From: Campylobacteraceae bacterium
GTDB lineage: Bacteria; Campylobacterota; Campylobacteria; Campylobacterales; Campylobacteraceae
Reading direction: 5' to 3'
DNA: 35,475 bases
NCBI GenBank assembly: GCA_012519705.1
Contig: JAAYPR010000037.1
Span: forward strand, 1 to 35,475
The translations under genes and the position numbers were made by a program. Each line of letters opens with the position of its first letter. The stretch's first letter is position 1. This document shows positions 6,980 through 17,263 of the stretch, in pieces. The notes under the pieces are model-generated. The model was not told where the DNA came from, made no database searches, and was given only the letters and a program-made list of their open reading frames with translations.

Positions 6980-9900
6980 ACCGCTTAACTTTAACAAATT
7001 TGCTATAAACGGAGCCTCAACTACTTCGATGTTTTTCATACCATCTTTATTAAATCTCTCAAAGTTAGCATTCACACCTAAAATATGTCTAGATTTATCA
7101 CACATCGCATCTACGCCAATCTCGCCATCAAAGAAATTAGCGTATTTTGAGATGATTTGACCCGCAAATTTAGCTTCGTCTAAATCAACTACCAAACTAT
7201 ATCCAGCAAGAGCGGTCGTGTATGAACCAAGTCCTGCAAACTCACTCTCTTTTAGAGTGTTTGCAAAAACAACTTCTGAAATAAATTTCTCATAAGGATT
7301 AGCTCTAAATTTAATGCTAGTTCCCTCTTTTATCTCTCCAAACTCGATTAAACCACTTCTTACAAACCCAGCAAAAGACGCTCCAATAGCCAAAATATAC
7401 TTATCTTTTATAAACTCTTCTATCTCGCTTTTTATATCTTTTAAAATTAGCTCTACAGCTTGTCCGTAAGCTAGACGGTTTGAGAGAATTGCACCATCAG
7501 GGAAAGCTAAAATGTCAAATTCTTTTAGTTTTTTAGCAAACTCTTTTATAGAGTTTTTGTAGTCACTCTCTTCTTTTATGATGAAAAACTCTACATTTGG
7601 GGTGTGCTCTTTAAACGACTCGTACAGATCATACTCGCCATTTACACCTGTGATAACTGGGATTAAAACTTTAGCGTTTGATTTTATCTCTACTTTTTTA
7701 AGTGGTGTTTTCGCGTCTGCTTTTTTCACTAAATTTACAGGATTATAAACGCTTGAAAGTGGCTTTACATAAGCCTTGATAAGCTCATCTAGACTGTAAG
7801 TTTCATCTAAAACTGCCGTAGCGTTAGAGTTTGTTTTAGCTATAAGTTTCTCATCTAAAATTTCATCCGTTTCTATGATAAATCCAAGTGGATATTTCCT
7901 GCCTAAATACTCTTTGTTTAGTTCAAAGCCGATTCCATTTCCAGCCGCCATTTCAAAAAGAGTCATTTCAATAGTTTTATTATCCAGAGTTGAGATAGCT
8001 TTAACCACCCCTTTTTCTATCAAATTTGTAACTTTTTCAAAAAGAGCTTTTACCGCGTCTAAGCAGACTAAATCACTCTCATTTAGTTCTAAATTTAGTA
8101 GATAGATATTTGAGTTCTCACCTTTTAACTCTCTTGAAACCACGTTATCAACGGTAGTTGTAGCAACTGCGAAGCTTATCAAAGTCGGCGGAACATGAAG
8201 CTCTTCGAAACTTCCACTCATACTATCTTTTCCACCAATGGCTGCTAAGTTTAGCCCTTTCATCGCACTAAATGCACCAAGTAGGGCTGAAGTTGGTTTA
8301 CCCCATTTCTCATCAGTTGTAAGTCTTTCAAAAAACTCTTGAAAACTTAGCCTTGCTTTTTGATACTTAGCCCCTAAAGCCACGACCTTTGCCACTGAGT
8401 TAAGAACTGCGTAAAAGCCCGCGTGATATGGTGAAATCACAGCTAAGTTTGGCTCGTAAGCACTACTCATAATGGAGACTTTTTTTGTATAGCCATCAAG
8501 AGTTGGTATTTTTGAAACCATGCCTTCCTGAGTCGTAAGTCTATTTTTACCACCAAGTGGTGCAAGGATGGTGTTTTTACCGATGGTAAAGTCAAAGTTT
8601 TGAGCTAGAGCACTCTGGCTTGTCAAATTTAGATCACAAAGCTGAGTTTTTAAATCCCTATTTTCTTTAAAAAACTCAGCTACATTTGAGTCTATCTTAA
8701 CGTTAGTTTTTGCAAATTTCGCCCCGCCATTTGAATCTAAAAACTCCCTGCTTAAACGCAGAACTTCCCTGCCTTCATAGCTCATAACCATATGCTTTGT
8801 ATCAGTTACTTTTGCCACGATACTTGCTTCTAAATCTTCCGCTTCGGCAAGTTCTATAAACTTTTCCGCGTCACTTTGGCTAACTACAACCGCCATTCTC
8901 TCTTGTGACTCTGCTAAACCTATCTCACTAGGGCACATTCCAGCGTATTTTGTTGGCACTTTTTCAAGCCATATATCAAGCCCGTCCGCAAGTTCTCCGA
9001 TAGCCACAGCCACCCCGCCAGCTCCAAAGTCGTTGCACTTTTTAATCAAAGTTGTAGCTTTTTTATCTCTAAAAAGCCTTATGATTTTTCTCTCAACTAC
9101 GGGGTTTCCTTTTTGAACTTCTGCCCCTTGAAGTTTAAGAGAGCCCTCGGTTTGAACCATAGACGAACCAACTGCTGCACCAAGCCCGTCTCTTCCAGTT
9201 TTTCCACCTAGAAGTATCACAACATCGCCATTTTCTGGGCGTTTTCTAACTACGTTTTTAAGTGGAGCTGCTGCTACTAAAGCTCCAACTTCCATTCTTT
9301 TTGCCGTAAATCCAGGGTGATAAAACTCCCTTAAATACCCCGATGTTTGACCGATTTGGTTTGCATAATCACTGTAACCAATGGCTGCTTTTTGGCAGAT
9401 AAAACGTTGTGGAAGTTTGCCATCTCTTGTCTCATCAAAAGGCGTTGTTGGATCTCCTGCCCCAGTGATACGCATAGCTTGATGAACGAAACTTCTTCCA
9501 GATAACGGGTCTCTAATGCCCCCACCAACGCAAGTTGAAGCCCCTCCAAAAGGCTCTATCTCGGTTGGGTGGTTGTGAGTTTCGTTTTTAAAGTAAAGTA
9601 GATAGTCCTCTTCTACGCTGTCCACATCAACTTTGATTTTCACACAACACGCATTTACTTCGTCACTCTCATCTAGGTTGTCTAAATAACCCAAAGATTT
9701 CGCATATCTAGCATTTATAGTTGCTAAATCCATTAAATTTATAGGTTTTATTCTATTTAGCTTCGCTCTAACTTCGTTATACTCTTTGATAGAGTTTTCA
9801 ATAGCCTCTTTATACTTACCATCTTCTACTTTGATTTCTGTTAAAGTCGTTAAAAACGTGGTGTGACGGCAGTGGTCTGACCAGTAAGTATCTATGACTT

Positions 9901-10483
9901 TTAGTTCAAAAATGCTCGGGTCTCTGCCCTCTTTTTTAAAATACTCATGAACCACTTTTATATCTGCTAAGTCCATAGAGTAGTTTTTTATCAAATTTTC
10001 AAGTTCATCTTCACTGAAATTTATAAAGTTTTTTATAGGTTGCAAGTCCTTGTCACTACTTTTTCCCATATCAAAATTTAGCGGTGTAAAAGGCACAACT
10101 TCACACTCAATGTTGTTTATGAAGTATTTTTTAAACCTCTCTATGTCACTTTTACTAGCTCCAACTAAGCTTATGATATTTGAGTGATGAAGGCTAACAT
10201 CTTGCTCTCTTAAGTTGTTTAAAATCCTATGAGCCATCTCTTCTACTTCATCATACTGCCCTAAAATTTGGCGGTATCTAAAGCTAGTATCGCTTTCAAA
10301 TTTCGCTAAATCATCGTGAAGGGTGGCATTTTCAAAAAACTCTTTAACGCTCTCTAGGCTACTATCGCTTTCAAAAACATCATATATCTCAACTTTTTTT
10401 ACATTTTCTAAGCCTAAAAACTCTCTCGCCTCTTTTAGTAGATACTCGCTCTCTCTTTTGTTTGAAACTATAAATTTACTCAT
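6974..10483 (-). CDS. purL: Phosphoribosylformylglycinamidine synthase, long form with degenerate glutaminase domain
   Basis: The 1169-aa protein converts FGAR + ATP + a nitrogen donor to FGAM. It looks like the fused clostridial-type PurL: N-terminal PurS-like/linker region (1-190), SDHCRHTTF (202-210), ATP-site [15 protein letters not shown] (301-315), [27 protein letters not shown], a second synthetase half, then a class I glutaminase-like domain (about 938-1169). In that last domain the usual LGICNGFQAL is [10 protein letters not shown], so the nucleophile Cys is Gly1034; GHSER is ANFER, so the catalytic His is Asn1140; and the SHGEGRF region is not recognisable. The synthetase part looks intact. 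Its ATG overlaps the purC stop by 4 nt. It probably uses free ammonia or a separate PurQ encoded elsewhere. Confidence 0.95.
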   Translation of the reverse strand: MSKFIVSNKRESEYLLKEAREFLGLENVKKVEIYDVFESDSSLESVKEFFENATLHDDLAKFESDTSFRYRQILGQYDEVEEMAHRILNNLREQDVSLHHSNIISLVGASKSDIERFKKYFINNIECEVVPFTPLNFDMGKSSDKDLQPIKNFINFSEDELENLIKNYSMDLADIKVVHEYFKKEGRDPSIFELKVIDTYWSDHCRHTTFLTTLTEIKVEDGKYKEAIENSIKEYNEVRAKLNRIKPINLMDLATINARYAKSLGYLDNLDESDEVNACCVKIKVDVDSVEEDYLLYFKNETHNHPTEIEPFGGASTCVGGGIRDPLSGRSFVHQAMRITGAGDPTTPFDETRDGKLPQRFICQKAAIGYSDYANQIGQTSGYLREFYHPGFTAKRMEVGALVAAAPLKNVVRKRPENGDVVILLGGKTGRDGLGAAVGSSMVQTEGSLKLQGAEVQKGNPVVERKIIRLFRDKKATTLIKKCNDFGAGGVAVAIGELADGLDIWLEKVPTKYAGMCPSEIGLAESQERMAVVVSQSDAEKFIELAEAEDLEASIVAKVTDTKHMVMSYEGREVLRLSREFLDSNGGAKFAKTNVKIDSNVAEFFKENRDLKTQLCDLNLTSQSALAQNFDFTIGKNTILAPLGGKNRLTTQEGMVSKIPTLDGYTKKVSIMSSAYEPNLAVISPYHAGFYAVLNSVAKVVALGAKYQKARLSFQEFFERLTTDEKWGKPTSALLGAFSAMKGLNLAAIGGKDSMSGSFEELHVPPTLISFAVATTTVDNVVSRELKGENSNIYLLNLELNESDLVCLDAVKALFEKVTNLIEKGVVKAISTLDNKTIEMTLFEMAAGNGIGFELNKEYLGRKYPLGFIIETDEILDEKLIAKTNSNATAVLDETYSLDELIKAYVKPLSSVYNPVNLVKKADAKTPLKKVEIKSNAKVLIPVITGVNGEYDLYESFKEHTPNVEFFIIKEESDYKNSIKEFAKKLKEFDILAFPDGAILSNRLAYGQAVELILKDIKSEIEEFIKDKYILAIGASFAGFVRSGLIEFGEIKEGTSIKFRANPYEKFISEVVFANTLKESEFAGLGSYTTALAGYSLVVDLDEAKFAGQIISKYANFFDGEIGVDAMCDKSRHILGVNANFERFNKDGMKNIEVVEAPFIANLLKLSGK

Positions 10484-11160
10484 CTATTTTCCTTAAAAAA
10501 CTTTGATAACTCCACTGGGTCTAAATACTCGCCGTCTCTATAAACTCTCATATTTCCCCCTGAAACCTCGTCTATTAGCATAACTCCGCTCTCATCATAT
10601 CCAAACTCAAGCTTTATATCGTAAAGCTCAAGCCCTTTTTTACTCATCTCATCTTTTATGATATTTGCTATTTTTAGGTTTAGGTTTGTTAGTTCAAGGT
10701 AGCTTTTTTCACTCATGATATTTAGAGCGATAAGTCCCTCTTTTGTGATAACTGGGTCGCCTCTTTTGTCATCTTTGATAGTGATTTCATAGTAGTTATC
10801 AAGGCTAGCACCTTCAGCTATGTAGTCGCCATATCTTTTATAAAACGACCCAACCGCCCTAAAACGAGTGATAACCTCTAATCCCTTTCCAAAGACTTTT
10901 GCTTTTTTAACTTCCATCGTGCTTTCATCTAAATTTGAGCTGATATAGTGAGTTTTGATGCCTTTTTCGTTTAAAAGTTTGAAAAAGTACTCACTCATAG
11001 CTAAATTTAGCTTTCCCATCCCTTCAATGCTAAGCCCAACCTCGTTCGCTCCTGGGTCAAATTTACCATCCACCCCAGTCATATCATCTTTAAATTTAAG
11101 GATAATACTCCCATCTTTTTCAAAAATATCTTTTGTTTTGCCTTTGTAAATTTGCTTCAT
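10480..11160 (-). CDS. purC: SAICAR synthetase
   Basis: This 226-aa ligase joins CAIR and aspartate to make SAICAR, using ATP. Recognisable are the N-terminal [22 protein letters not shown] (which includes the metal-binding loop), and the C-terminal [11 protein letters not shown]. Length is near the bacterial single-domain norm of about 235. It starts 9 nt after the purK stop and overlaps purL by 4 nt (ATGA-type), so it is embedded in the purine operon. Nothing unusual is visible. Confidence 0.96.
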   Translation of the reverse strand: MKQIYKGKTKDIFEKDGSIILKFKDDMTGVDGKFDPGANEVGLSIEGMGKLNLAMSEYFFKLLNEKGIKTHYISSNLDESTMEVKKAKVFGKGLEVITRFRAVGSFYKRYGDYIAEGASLDNYYEITIKDDKRGDPVITKEGLIALNIMSEKSYLELTNLNLKIANIIKDEMSKKGLELYDIKLEFGYDESGVMLIDEVSGGNMRVYRDGEYLDPVELSKFFKENR

Positions 11161-11169
11161 AAACTACCT

Positions 11170-12324
11170 TTAGTTAAATTTCTCTTGCCAAATTTGCATC
11201 ATACTAGAGTTTAAAATCTCTTCTAACTCGCCTATATCGTTACTCGTGATTGTGATATGCCCCATTTTTCTATGCCGTTTTGGCTCTCCTTTATCATAAA
11301 TGTGAACCATAGCGTTTGGATAAAACTCCCTAAATTTAGGCAGTAGCTCTAAATGTGAGCCTAAAATATTTATCATCAAAGCTTTTTCTAAAAGCCTAGT
11401 TTTAGCCAGTTTTTGCCCACTCACAGCTAAAATATGCTCATCAAACTGGGAAAAACTACACGCCTCAATGCTATAATGTCCGCTATTATGCGGTCTTGGG
11501 GCTACTTCGTTTGCTATAATCGTGCCATTTTTAGTTAAAAACATCTCAACCCCACACACTCCAACTAGCTCTCCAGCTTTTGCGATTTTAGTGGCGATTT
11601 CTCTAACTTGTGATGAAATTTCTTCGCTATACTCAAGTCCAACTAGGCTTGTAAATAAAATGCCGTTTTTATGAACGTTTTTACTGATTGGGAAAATTTC
11701 TATATTGTTATAAATATCTCTTGCTACGATGACTGAAATTTCACTCTCAAACTCGCAAAAACTCTCTATTATGCAGTTTGTATTTAGGGCTTTCATACTC
11801 TCTAAAAGCTCTAAAATTTCACTTTTTTTAAGCTCTAACTCATCTAAAGAACTTATTAAAACCTGCCCTTTTCCATCATATCCAAAGCGGTTTGTTTTTA
11901 AAATAGCTGGATATTTAAAGCTTTTTAGTTCATTAAAATTTGAAATTTCATTAAAATTTGCTGTTTTTATGCCGATTTCATTAAGCCAAGTTTTTTCTTT
12001 AACTCTATCTTGTGAGATAAGCAAAAGCTTTGTTCCTTGCGGAAAATTTGAGTTTTTAGCCACTTTTTCTAAAGTTGTAGCATTTATATTTTCAAACTCA
12101 TAAGTTACAGCGTCCACCGAACTTACAAACTCTAAAAGAGCCTTTTCATCATCAAATTTAGCTACCCTGTAGCTGTTTGAGACAGCAAACCCGCAAGAAG
12201 CAGGGTTTGGGTCAAACATCGCTACCCTATATCCCATCTTTTGAGCTGAAAATCCTAGCATTTTTCCAAGCTGTCCAGCTCCGATTATCCCGATAGTTTC
12301 GCTTGAATTTAAAACCTTACTCAT
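11170..12324 (-). CDS. purK: N5-carboxyaminoimidazole ribonucleotide synthase
   Basis: This 384-aa ATP-grasp enzyme makes N5-CAIR from AIR, ATP and bicarbonate. The N-terminal dinucleotide-like motif [21 protein letters not shown] (split here as GAGQLGKML at about 15-23) and the C-terminal [17 protein letters not shown] are diagnostic. The start overlaps the purE end by 8 nt, matching the consecutive PurK/PurE reactions. Full length, no missing motif seen. Confidence 0.95.
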   Translation of the reverse strand: MSKVLNSSETIGIIGAGQLGKMLGFSAQKMGYRVAMFDPNPASCGFAVSNSYRVAKFDDEKALLEFVSSVDAVTYEFENINATTLEKVAKNSNFPQGTKLLLISQDRVKEKTWLNEIGIKTANFNEISNFNELKSFKYPAILKTNRFGYDGKGQVLISSLDELELKKSEILELLESMKALNTNCIIESFCEFESEISVIVARDIYNNIEIFPISKNVHKNGILFTSLVGLEYSEEISSQVREIATKIAKAGELVGVCGVEMFLTKNGTIIANEVAPRPHNSGHYSIEACSFSQFDEHILAVSGQKLAKTRLLEKALMINILGSHLELLPKFREFYPNAMVHIYDKGEPKRHRKMGHITITSNDIGELEEILNSSMMQIWQEKFN

Positions 12325-12799
12325 AGAGCTTTTTACTACTTTCTTTTGAAGTTTCGTTTTGTTTTTGCATAAAATCTTCTACTTTTTTAGCTAAGCTCTC
12401 ATCATTTAGGCTTAGTATTTTTGCCGCCATAATCCCAGCGTTTTTCGCCCCAGCCGTGCCGATAGCCATAGTTGCTACTGGCACACCGCCTGGCATTTGA
12501 ACTATGGAAAGAAGCGAGTCGATGCCGTTTAGTGTGCTTGACTTTATCGGCACGCCGATAACTGGAAGTGTGGTACTTGCCGCCACCATCCCAGGCAGAT
12601 GTGCTGCTCCGCCAGCTCCTGCGATTATAACTTTATAGCCGTTTTTCTTTGCATTTTCAGCGAACTCTATCATCTCACTTGGCATTCTATGAGCTGAGAT
12701 GACCTTTTTATCATACTTTATACCAAACTCATCAAGCATCTCACACGCAAACTTCATCTGCTCCCAGTCTGAGATACTTCCCATTATAACTGCTACCAT
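12317..12799 (-). CDS. purE: N5-CAIR mutase, class I
   Basis: The 160-aa protein moves the carboxyl group of N5-CAIR to form [14 protein letters not shown] (residues 6-15), SAHRMP (35-40) and [13 protein letters not shown] are the conserved class I PurE active-site segments, and dependence on PurK fits the adjacent gene. The C-terminus carries an additional hydrophilic tail rich in Lys, Ser and Glu. It lies 34 nt after purD and overlaps purK by 8 nt. Confidence 0.96.
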   Translation of the reverse strand: MVAVIMGSISDWEQMKFACEMLDEFGIKYDKKVISAHRMPSEMIEFAENAKKNGYKVIIAGAGGAAHLPGMVAASTTLPVIGVPIKSSTLNGIDSLLSIVQMPGGVPVATMAIGTAGAKNAGIMAAKILSLNDESLAKKVEDFMQKQNETSKESSKKLYE

Positions 12800-12833
12800 T
12801 TTATGCCTTTAAATTTGTTTCTAAATTCTGTCT

Positions 12834-14081
12834 CTAAATTTTATCTCTATGAAGTCCGATGTCATTTCTATAAAATGTATTTTCTGACTTGATTAGCTTA
12901 ACTTTTTTATATACAGCGTCTCTACACTCATCTATGTTTTGTGCATGAGATGTAACCATCAGCACTCTTCCGCCAGCTGTTTTAAACTCATCACCGCTTA
13001 CTAGCTCCATCCCAGCTGAGTAAATACTGCTCCAAATTTCCTTTGGGATAGTTAGATTTTTGCCTTTTTCATACTCACCTGGGTAACCTTTTGACGCTAA
13101 TACAACGCCTAAATTTACGCCCTCTTTTAGAGTTATCTCAAACTCTTTTTTATTAACATGAGCCATAACGATATCGTAGAAATCTTCATTTAGCAAAGGA
13201 AGCAGAATTTGAGTCTCTGGGTCGCCAAATCTAGCATTAAACTCTATAACTTTTGGGCCATCCTTGGTTAGGATAAGTCCAGCGTAGAGCACCCCCGTAT
13301 AAGGGTTAGCATCTTTTACCATCTGAGTGGCAACTGGCTTTATAACCTCATCAATAACCCTTTGTTTTAGAGTCTCATCCACCCAAGAAACTGGTGCGAA
13401 AGCTCCCATCCCGCCCGTATTTAGTCCAGTGTCATTCTCCCCAACTCTTTTATAGTCACACGCCGCCCCAACAGGTATGATATGCTCACCATTTACAAAA
13501 GCAAAGTATGAAAACTCCCGCCCTACTAAAAACTCCTCTATTACGACGTTTGAGTCCTGCATCATCTCATTTAAAGTCTCTTTTGCCTCTTTCATAGAAC
13601 TAGGTATCACAACCCCTTTTCCAGCCATAAGCCCATCAGCTTTTATAACAAATGGGAGTCCCATTTCTTCTATAAATTTAGTTGCTGCTTCTTGCTCGCC
13701 AACTTTAAAGTAGCGGTGTTTTGCGTTTTTAACACCAGCTCTGTTCATAACATCTTTTGCAAAGTTTTTTGATGACTCAAGTCTTGCTGCCTCTTTTGTA
13801 GGCCCAACTGCTAGTAATCCTTCAGCTCTAAAAGCATTTACAACTCCAGCATCAAGCGGTGCTTCTGAGCCAACAAAGGTGATATCAATAGAGTTTTCTT
13901 TTGCAAATTTGATTAAACTCACAGCGTCCGTAACGCTGATATCAACCAAAGTTATCTCATCCATTTTCATACCTAAATTTCCCGGTGCCACGAAAACCTT
14001 GCCAACATGCTTGCTTTTTAAAAATGCTCTTGCTAGGGCGTGTTCTCTGCCGCCTGAGCCTATGATTAAAATTGATTTCAT
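12834..14081 (-). CDS. purD: Glycinamide ribonucleotide synthetase
   Basis: The 415-aa ATP-grasp ligase joins phosphoribosylamine and glycine. IIGSGGREHALARAF is at the N-terminus, followed by PTKEAARLESSK, KADGLMAGKGVV and EFNARFGDPETQ, all typical. GGAAATTA precedes the ATG. Its unstable substrate, phosphoribosylamine, comes from PurF in the same operon. Normal length and motifs. Confidence 0.97.
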   Translation of the reverse strand: MKSILIIGSGGREHALARAFLKSKHVGKVFVAPGNLGMKMDEITLVDISVTDAVSLIKFAKENSIDITFVGSEAPLDAGVVNAFRAEGLLAVGPTKEAARLESSKNFAKDVMNRAGVKNAKHRYFKVGEQEAATKFIEEMGLPFVIKADGLMAGKGVVIPSSMKEAKETLNEMMQDSNVVIEEFLVGREFSYFAFVNGEHIIPVGAACDYKRVGENDTGLNTGGMGAFAPVSWVDETLKQRVIDEVIKPVATQMVKDANPYTGVLYAGLILTKDGPKVIEFNARFGDPETQILLPLLNEDFYDIVMAHVNKKEFEITLKEGVNLGVVLASKGYPGEYEKGKNLTIPKEIWSSIYSAGMELVSGDEFKTAGGRVLMVTSHAQNIDECRDAVYKKVKLIKSENTFYRNDIGLHRDKI

Positions 14082-14103
14082 TAATTTCCTTTTTTCATTT
14101 TTT

Positions 14104-14688
14104 CTATTTTTTATCTTTTTCTATTTTCTCTATGACTTTACCGATAGTTTCTGGATAAGCTCTATGTTCGATTTTATGAATTTCTTCTTCAAACTTTTCT
14201 AAACTCCAGCTTGGCTCTATTTTGATAGCTTCTTGGTAGATAATCTCTCCTGTATCTATCCCACTATCAGCGTAGTGGATGGTTATACCGCCCTCTTTTT
14301 CCCCTGCTTCAAAGGTATCTTTTATCCCATTTCTTCCAGGGAATTTTGGAAGTAAGGATGGGTGAATGTTTATGATTTTATTTGGATACGCATCAAGTAG
14401 CACTTTTCCAACTATCCTCATAAAGCCGGCTAAAATGACAAGTTCCACACCCTGTTTTTTAAGAAAAGTTAAAATATACTCTTCCCACTCATCTCTTTTT
14501 TCAAACTCTTTTGGCGAAGTTATTAGGATAGGGATATTTTCATTTTTTGCTCTAGTTATAGCGTAAGCATCTTTGTTATCGCACACCATACAGCTAACTT
14601 TGGCTTTCAGTTTTCCACTTTTTATAGCATCGATTATCGCTTGAGCGTTCGTTCCACCACCTGAGACAAAAATAGCTAAGTTCATCAT
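14104..14688 (-). CDS. purN: Glycinamide ribonucleotide formyltransferase (folate-dependent)
   Basis: This 194-aa enzyme transfers the formyl group of 10-formyl-THF to GAR. IFVSGGGTNAQAI, the catalytic segment INIHPSLLPKFPG and HYADSGIDTGEII are present, with the Asn-His-Asp catalytic set apparently intact. The ATG follows the purM stop after 1 nt, so it depends on coupling; the second Met (14685) is an equally possible start. The last eight or so residues are charged. Confidence 0.96.
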   Translation of the reverse strand: MMNLAIFVSGGGTNAQAIIDAIKSGKLKAKVSCMVCDNKDAYAITRAKNENIPILITSPKEFEKRDEWEEYILTFLKKQGVELVILAGFMRIVGKVLLDAYPNKIINIHPSLLPKFPGRNGIKDTFEAGEKEGGITIHYADSGIDTGEIIYQEAIKIEPSWSLEKFEEEIHKIEHRAYPETIGKVIEKIEKDKK

Positions 14689-14689
14689 C

Positions 14690-15709
14690 TTAAAATATCA
14701 TCTCTAAATTAGCATCTTTTTTAGCCACAATTTTACCTAAAATTTGGCTGCCTTCTATGCTCTTTAGCACTTTATCAGCGTTTTCTTTTGACACAGCTAA
14801 AACCATGCCAATGCCCATATTAAAGATATTAAACATCTCTTTTTTATCTATGTCTCCAAGCTCCATCATAAGCTTAAAAATATATGGAATTTCATAATTT
14901 CTTAAATCAACCTTAGCACTTAAATTTTCTCCAAACATTCTAGGAAGGTTCTCATCAAACCCGCCACCTGTTATGTGAGAGATACCGTTAATTAAGCCTC
15001 TATCCAAAAGCGGTGCAACGTCTTGAACGTAAATTTTAGTTGGTGTTAAAAGCTCGTCTATCAAAGTTTTGCCATTTTCTAAAACCGTGTCAAATTTATA
15101 GTCGTTATCTTTAAAAAAGAGTTTTCTAACTAGTGAAAAACCGTTTGAGTGGATTCCGCTACTTTTAAGCCCTACTAAAACATCGCCCTCTTTTACTTTT
15201 GAGCCATCAAGCATGTGAGCTTTATCAGTTATCCCAACGCAAAATCCAGCTAAATCAAACTCATCCTTTTTATATAAATCCGGCATTTCCGCAGTCTCAC
15301 CGCCGATTAACGCAGCATTTGAAAACTTACAACCTTTTGCCACGCCTGAGACGATTTGCTCTATTTTTTCAGGGTTGTTTTTACCAACTGCTAAATAATC
15401 TAAGAAAAACAGAGGCTCCGCACCTTGAGCTAAGATATCATTTACACACATCGCAACGCAGTCAATGCCGACAGTGTCAAGTTTGCCAGATTGTTGAGCA
15501 AGTAAAATCTTTGTGCCAACTCCGTCCGTTCCACTAACTAAAATCGGCTCTTTATATTTTGAAAGATCAAGTTTAAATAGTGCCCCAAAGCTTCCTAACC
15601 CACTCATAACTTCGGGTCTAAGAGTGCTATTTACGTGCTTTTTTATCCTCTCAACTGCCTCGTATCCTTTATGAATATCAACGCCTGATTTTTCATATGC
15701 ATTACTCAC
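14690..15709 (-). CDS. purM: AIR synthetase
   Basis: The 339-aa enzyme closes the imidazole ring of FGAM to give AIR. SGTDGVGTK, CVNDILAQGAEPLFFLDY, IGGETAEMPDLY, LVGLKSSGIHSNGFSLVR and ITGGGFDENLPRM are all classical PurM motifs in order. It overlaps the purF 3' end by 8 nt. It uses the product of PurL, the last gene of the cluster. Confidence 0.97.
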   Translation of the reverse strand: MSNAYEKSGVDIHKGYEAVERIKKHVNSTLRPEVMSGLGSFGALFKLDLSKYKEPILVSGTDGVGTKILLAQQSGKLDTVGIDCVAMCVNDILAQGAEPLFFLDYLAVGKNNPEKIEQIVSGVAKGCKFSNAALIGGETAEMPDLYKKDEFDLAGFCVGITDKAHMLDGSKVKEGDVLVGLKSSGIHSNGFSLVRKLFFKDNDYKFDTVLENGKTLIDELLTPTKIYVQDVAPLLDRGLINGISHITGGGFDENLPRMFGENLSAKVDLRNYEIPYIFKLMMELGDIDKKEMFNIFNMGIGMVLAVSKENADKVLKSIEGSQILGKIVAKKDANLEMIF

Positions 15710-17198
15710 CTTTGAATTCTCCTTTTATAATTTTCTTTTGAAGTGGGGTTAAATTTGCCTTAAAACTCTCTTCATAGTCGCAAATTTCAGCTGAGTGACT
15801 TCCGTCAAACGCATCCATAGAAATTCCCCCATTTTTTGTATTAAATTTAGTTCCGATACTCTCTATCAAACCCTCTTGTGAGAGGTATCCTAGAGTTGTT
15901 CCGCCAAAATCTTTATTTAACTCTTCTACTGTTAAATTTGCAGCGTAAAAGTCCTCTGTTTTTAAAGTATTTATTCCATAATAGTTTGGAAAGCGTAGCA
16001 CAGGGGAAGCTATTCTTATGTGAATTTCCTTCGCCCCTGCGGTTTTTAGTAAGCTTATTAGATATTTTATAGTTGTTCCACGAACGATTGAGTCATCAAC
16101 TAAGACTACTGATTTACCATTTATCAGGCTTTCAACTGCTGAAAGTTTTGACCTAACACCTTGCTCCCTAAGTTCCTTTGTAGGCTGGATGAAAGTTCTT
16201 CCGATATACTGATGTTTTATAAGCCCTATCTCGTAAGGAAGCCCTGCCTCTTCAGCATAACCTATAGCTGATGAAAGAGATGAGTTAGGCACTCCGATGA
16301 CTAAGTCAGCAGTAGGTGCTGGCTTTTCCTGAGCTAGTCTTCTGCCCATATTTTTTCTAGCTGTGTGAACGTTAATGCCAACGATATTTGAGTCAGGTCT
16401 TGCAAAGTAGATAAACTCCATCGGTTCTAGAGAGATATTTGTCTCATCTGTGTAGTTGTAAATTTTATATCCGTTATCGTTTATGACGATATACTGCCCA
16501 GCTAAAATTTCAGTCTCATAGCTAGCTCCAAGGGTTGAGAGAGCACAGGTTTCACTTGCTAAAATGTAAGCACCATTGTGCATTTTACCCACGACTAATG
16601 GGCGAAAGCTATTTCTATCAACCGCTCCGTAAAGAGCGTCTTCTGTTAAAAGACAGAAGTTAAACCCACCCCTTAACTCTTTCAAAGCTTTTTCAAAACT
16701 TATTCTAAACTCATCATTTGGGTATTTTCTTATAAGATGAATTAAAATTTCAGCTGCTGAGTTAGATGAGAAAACAGAGCCTTCTTTTTCAAGTCTGTTT
16801 TTTAGAGTTAGTGCGTTGGTTAAGTTTCCGTTGTGAGCGATGCAGATAGTTTGGTTTGTGAAAGAGTAAAGATGGGGTTGGATGTTTGTTTCGTCTCTGT
16901 CTTCAACCGTGGCAGAGCGAACCTGTCCGATGGCGGCTCGGCCTTTTAGCATCTCAAGCCTATCCGCAGATGAAAAGACGTGAGTTATCAGTCCGTAGCC
17001 TCGGTAGGAGATGAAGTTCTCTCCGTCACTACTTATAATCCCAGCACTCGTTTGACCTCTGTGCTGGAGGGCGTGAAGCCCAAAATAGGTAATCTGACTG
17101 GCGTTTGGGTGACCCCAGATGCCAAACAGACCACCTGACTCAAGAACGCTATCGTTCTTTGTTTGCTTACTAATATGTGTAGTATATAAAGGTGTCAT
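15702..17198 (-). CDS. purF: Amidophosphoribosyltransferase-type protein lacking the glutaminase nucleophile
   Basis: The 498-aa protein is homologous to Bacillus-type PurF, which makes phosphoribosylamine from PRPP. The transferase half is well preserved: GVPNSSLSSAIGYAEEAGLPYE, GRTFIQPT and the PRPP loop VLVDDSIVRGTT (365-376). The N-terminal Ntn domain is clearly related (GIWGH, LHALQHRGQ, GQVRSAT, AHNGNLTN) but the processed CGxFGIWGH motif reads GGLFGIWGH, so the nucleophile Cys is Gly22 (codon GGT at 17135-17133). The glutamine-binding Asp of SSDTE is Ala148 (NSAAE). Of the Bacillus iron-sulfur ligands, YPCFYG is FPNYYG and the terminal CxxC is missing. About 21 residues precede the lost Cys. 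The ribosome site is weak. Predicted to work only with ammonia. Confidence 0.93.
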   Translation of the reverse strand: MTPLYTTHISKQTKNDSVLESGGLFGIWGHPNASQITYFGLHALQHRGQTSAGIISSDGENFISYRGYGLITHVFSSADRLEMLKGRAAIGQVRSATVEDRDETNIQPHLYSFTNQTICIAHNGNLTNALTLKNRLEKEGSVFSSNSAAEILIHLIRKYPNDEFRISFEKALKELRGGFNFCLLTEDALYGAVDRNSFRPLVVGKMHNGAYILASETCALSTLGASYETEILAGQYIVINDNGYKIYNYTDETNISLEPMEFIYFARPDSNIVGINVHTARKNMGRRLAQEKPAPTADLVIGVPNSSLSSAIGYAEEAGLPYEIGLIKHQYIGRTFIQPTKELREQGVRSKLSAVESLINGKSVVLVDDSIVRGTTIKYLISLLKTAGAKEIHIRIASPVLRFPNYYGINTLKTEDFYAANLTVEELNKDFGGTTLGYLSQEGLIESIGTKFNTKNGGISMDAFDGSHSAEICDYEESFKANLTPLQKKIIKGEFKGE

Positions 17199-17263
17199 AT
17201 AAAAAATTTGCCTTAATAAAAATCTTAAGCTTTTATTTTACTCTCTTTTAGCTTAAAAACAAA

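Noticed and set aside
13879-14202. 107-codon plus-strand frame ending in many Phe
   Set aside because: Antisense to purD and purN; composition reflects their AT-rich codons.
15702-17198. PurF as a pseudogene
   Set aside because: The frame is complete, the PRPP site is intact, it overlaps purM by 8 nt, and loss is confined to glutaminase residues.
17225-17254. Terminator between aguB and purF
   Set aside because: Only TAAGCT/AGCTTA (6 bp) pair around an 18-nt AT-rich loop, with no convincing stem or T-run; readthrough seems likely.
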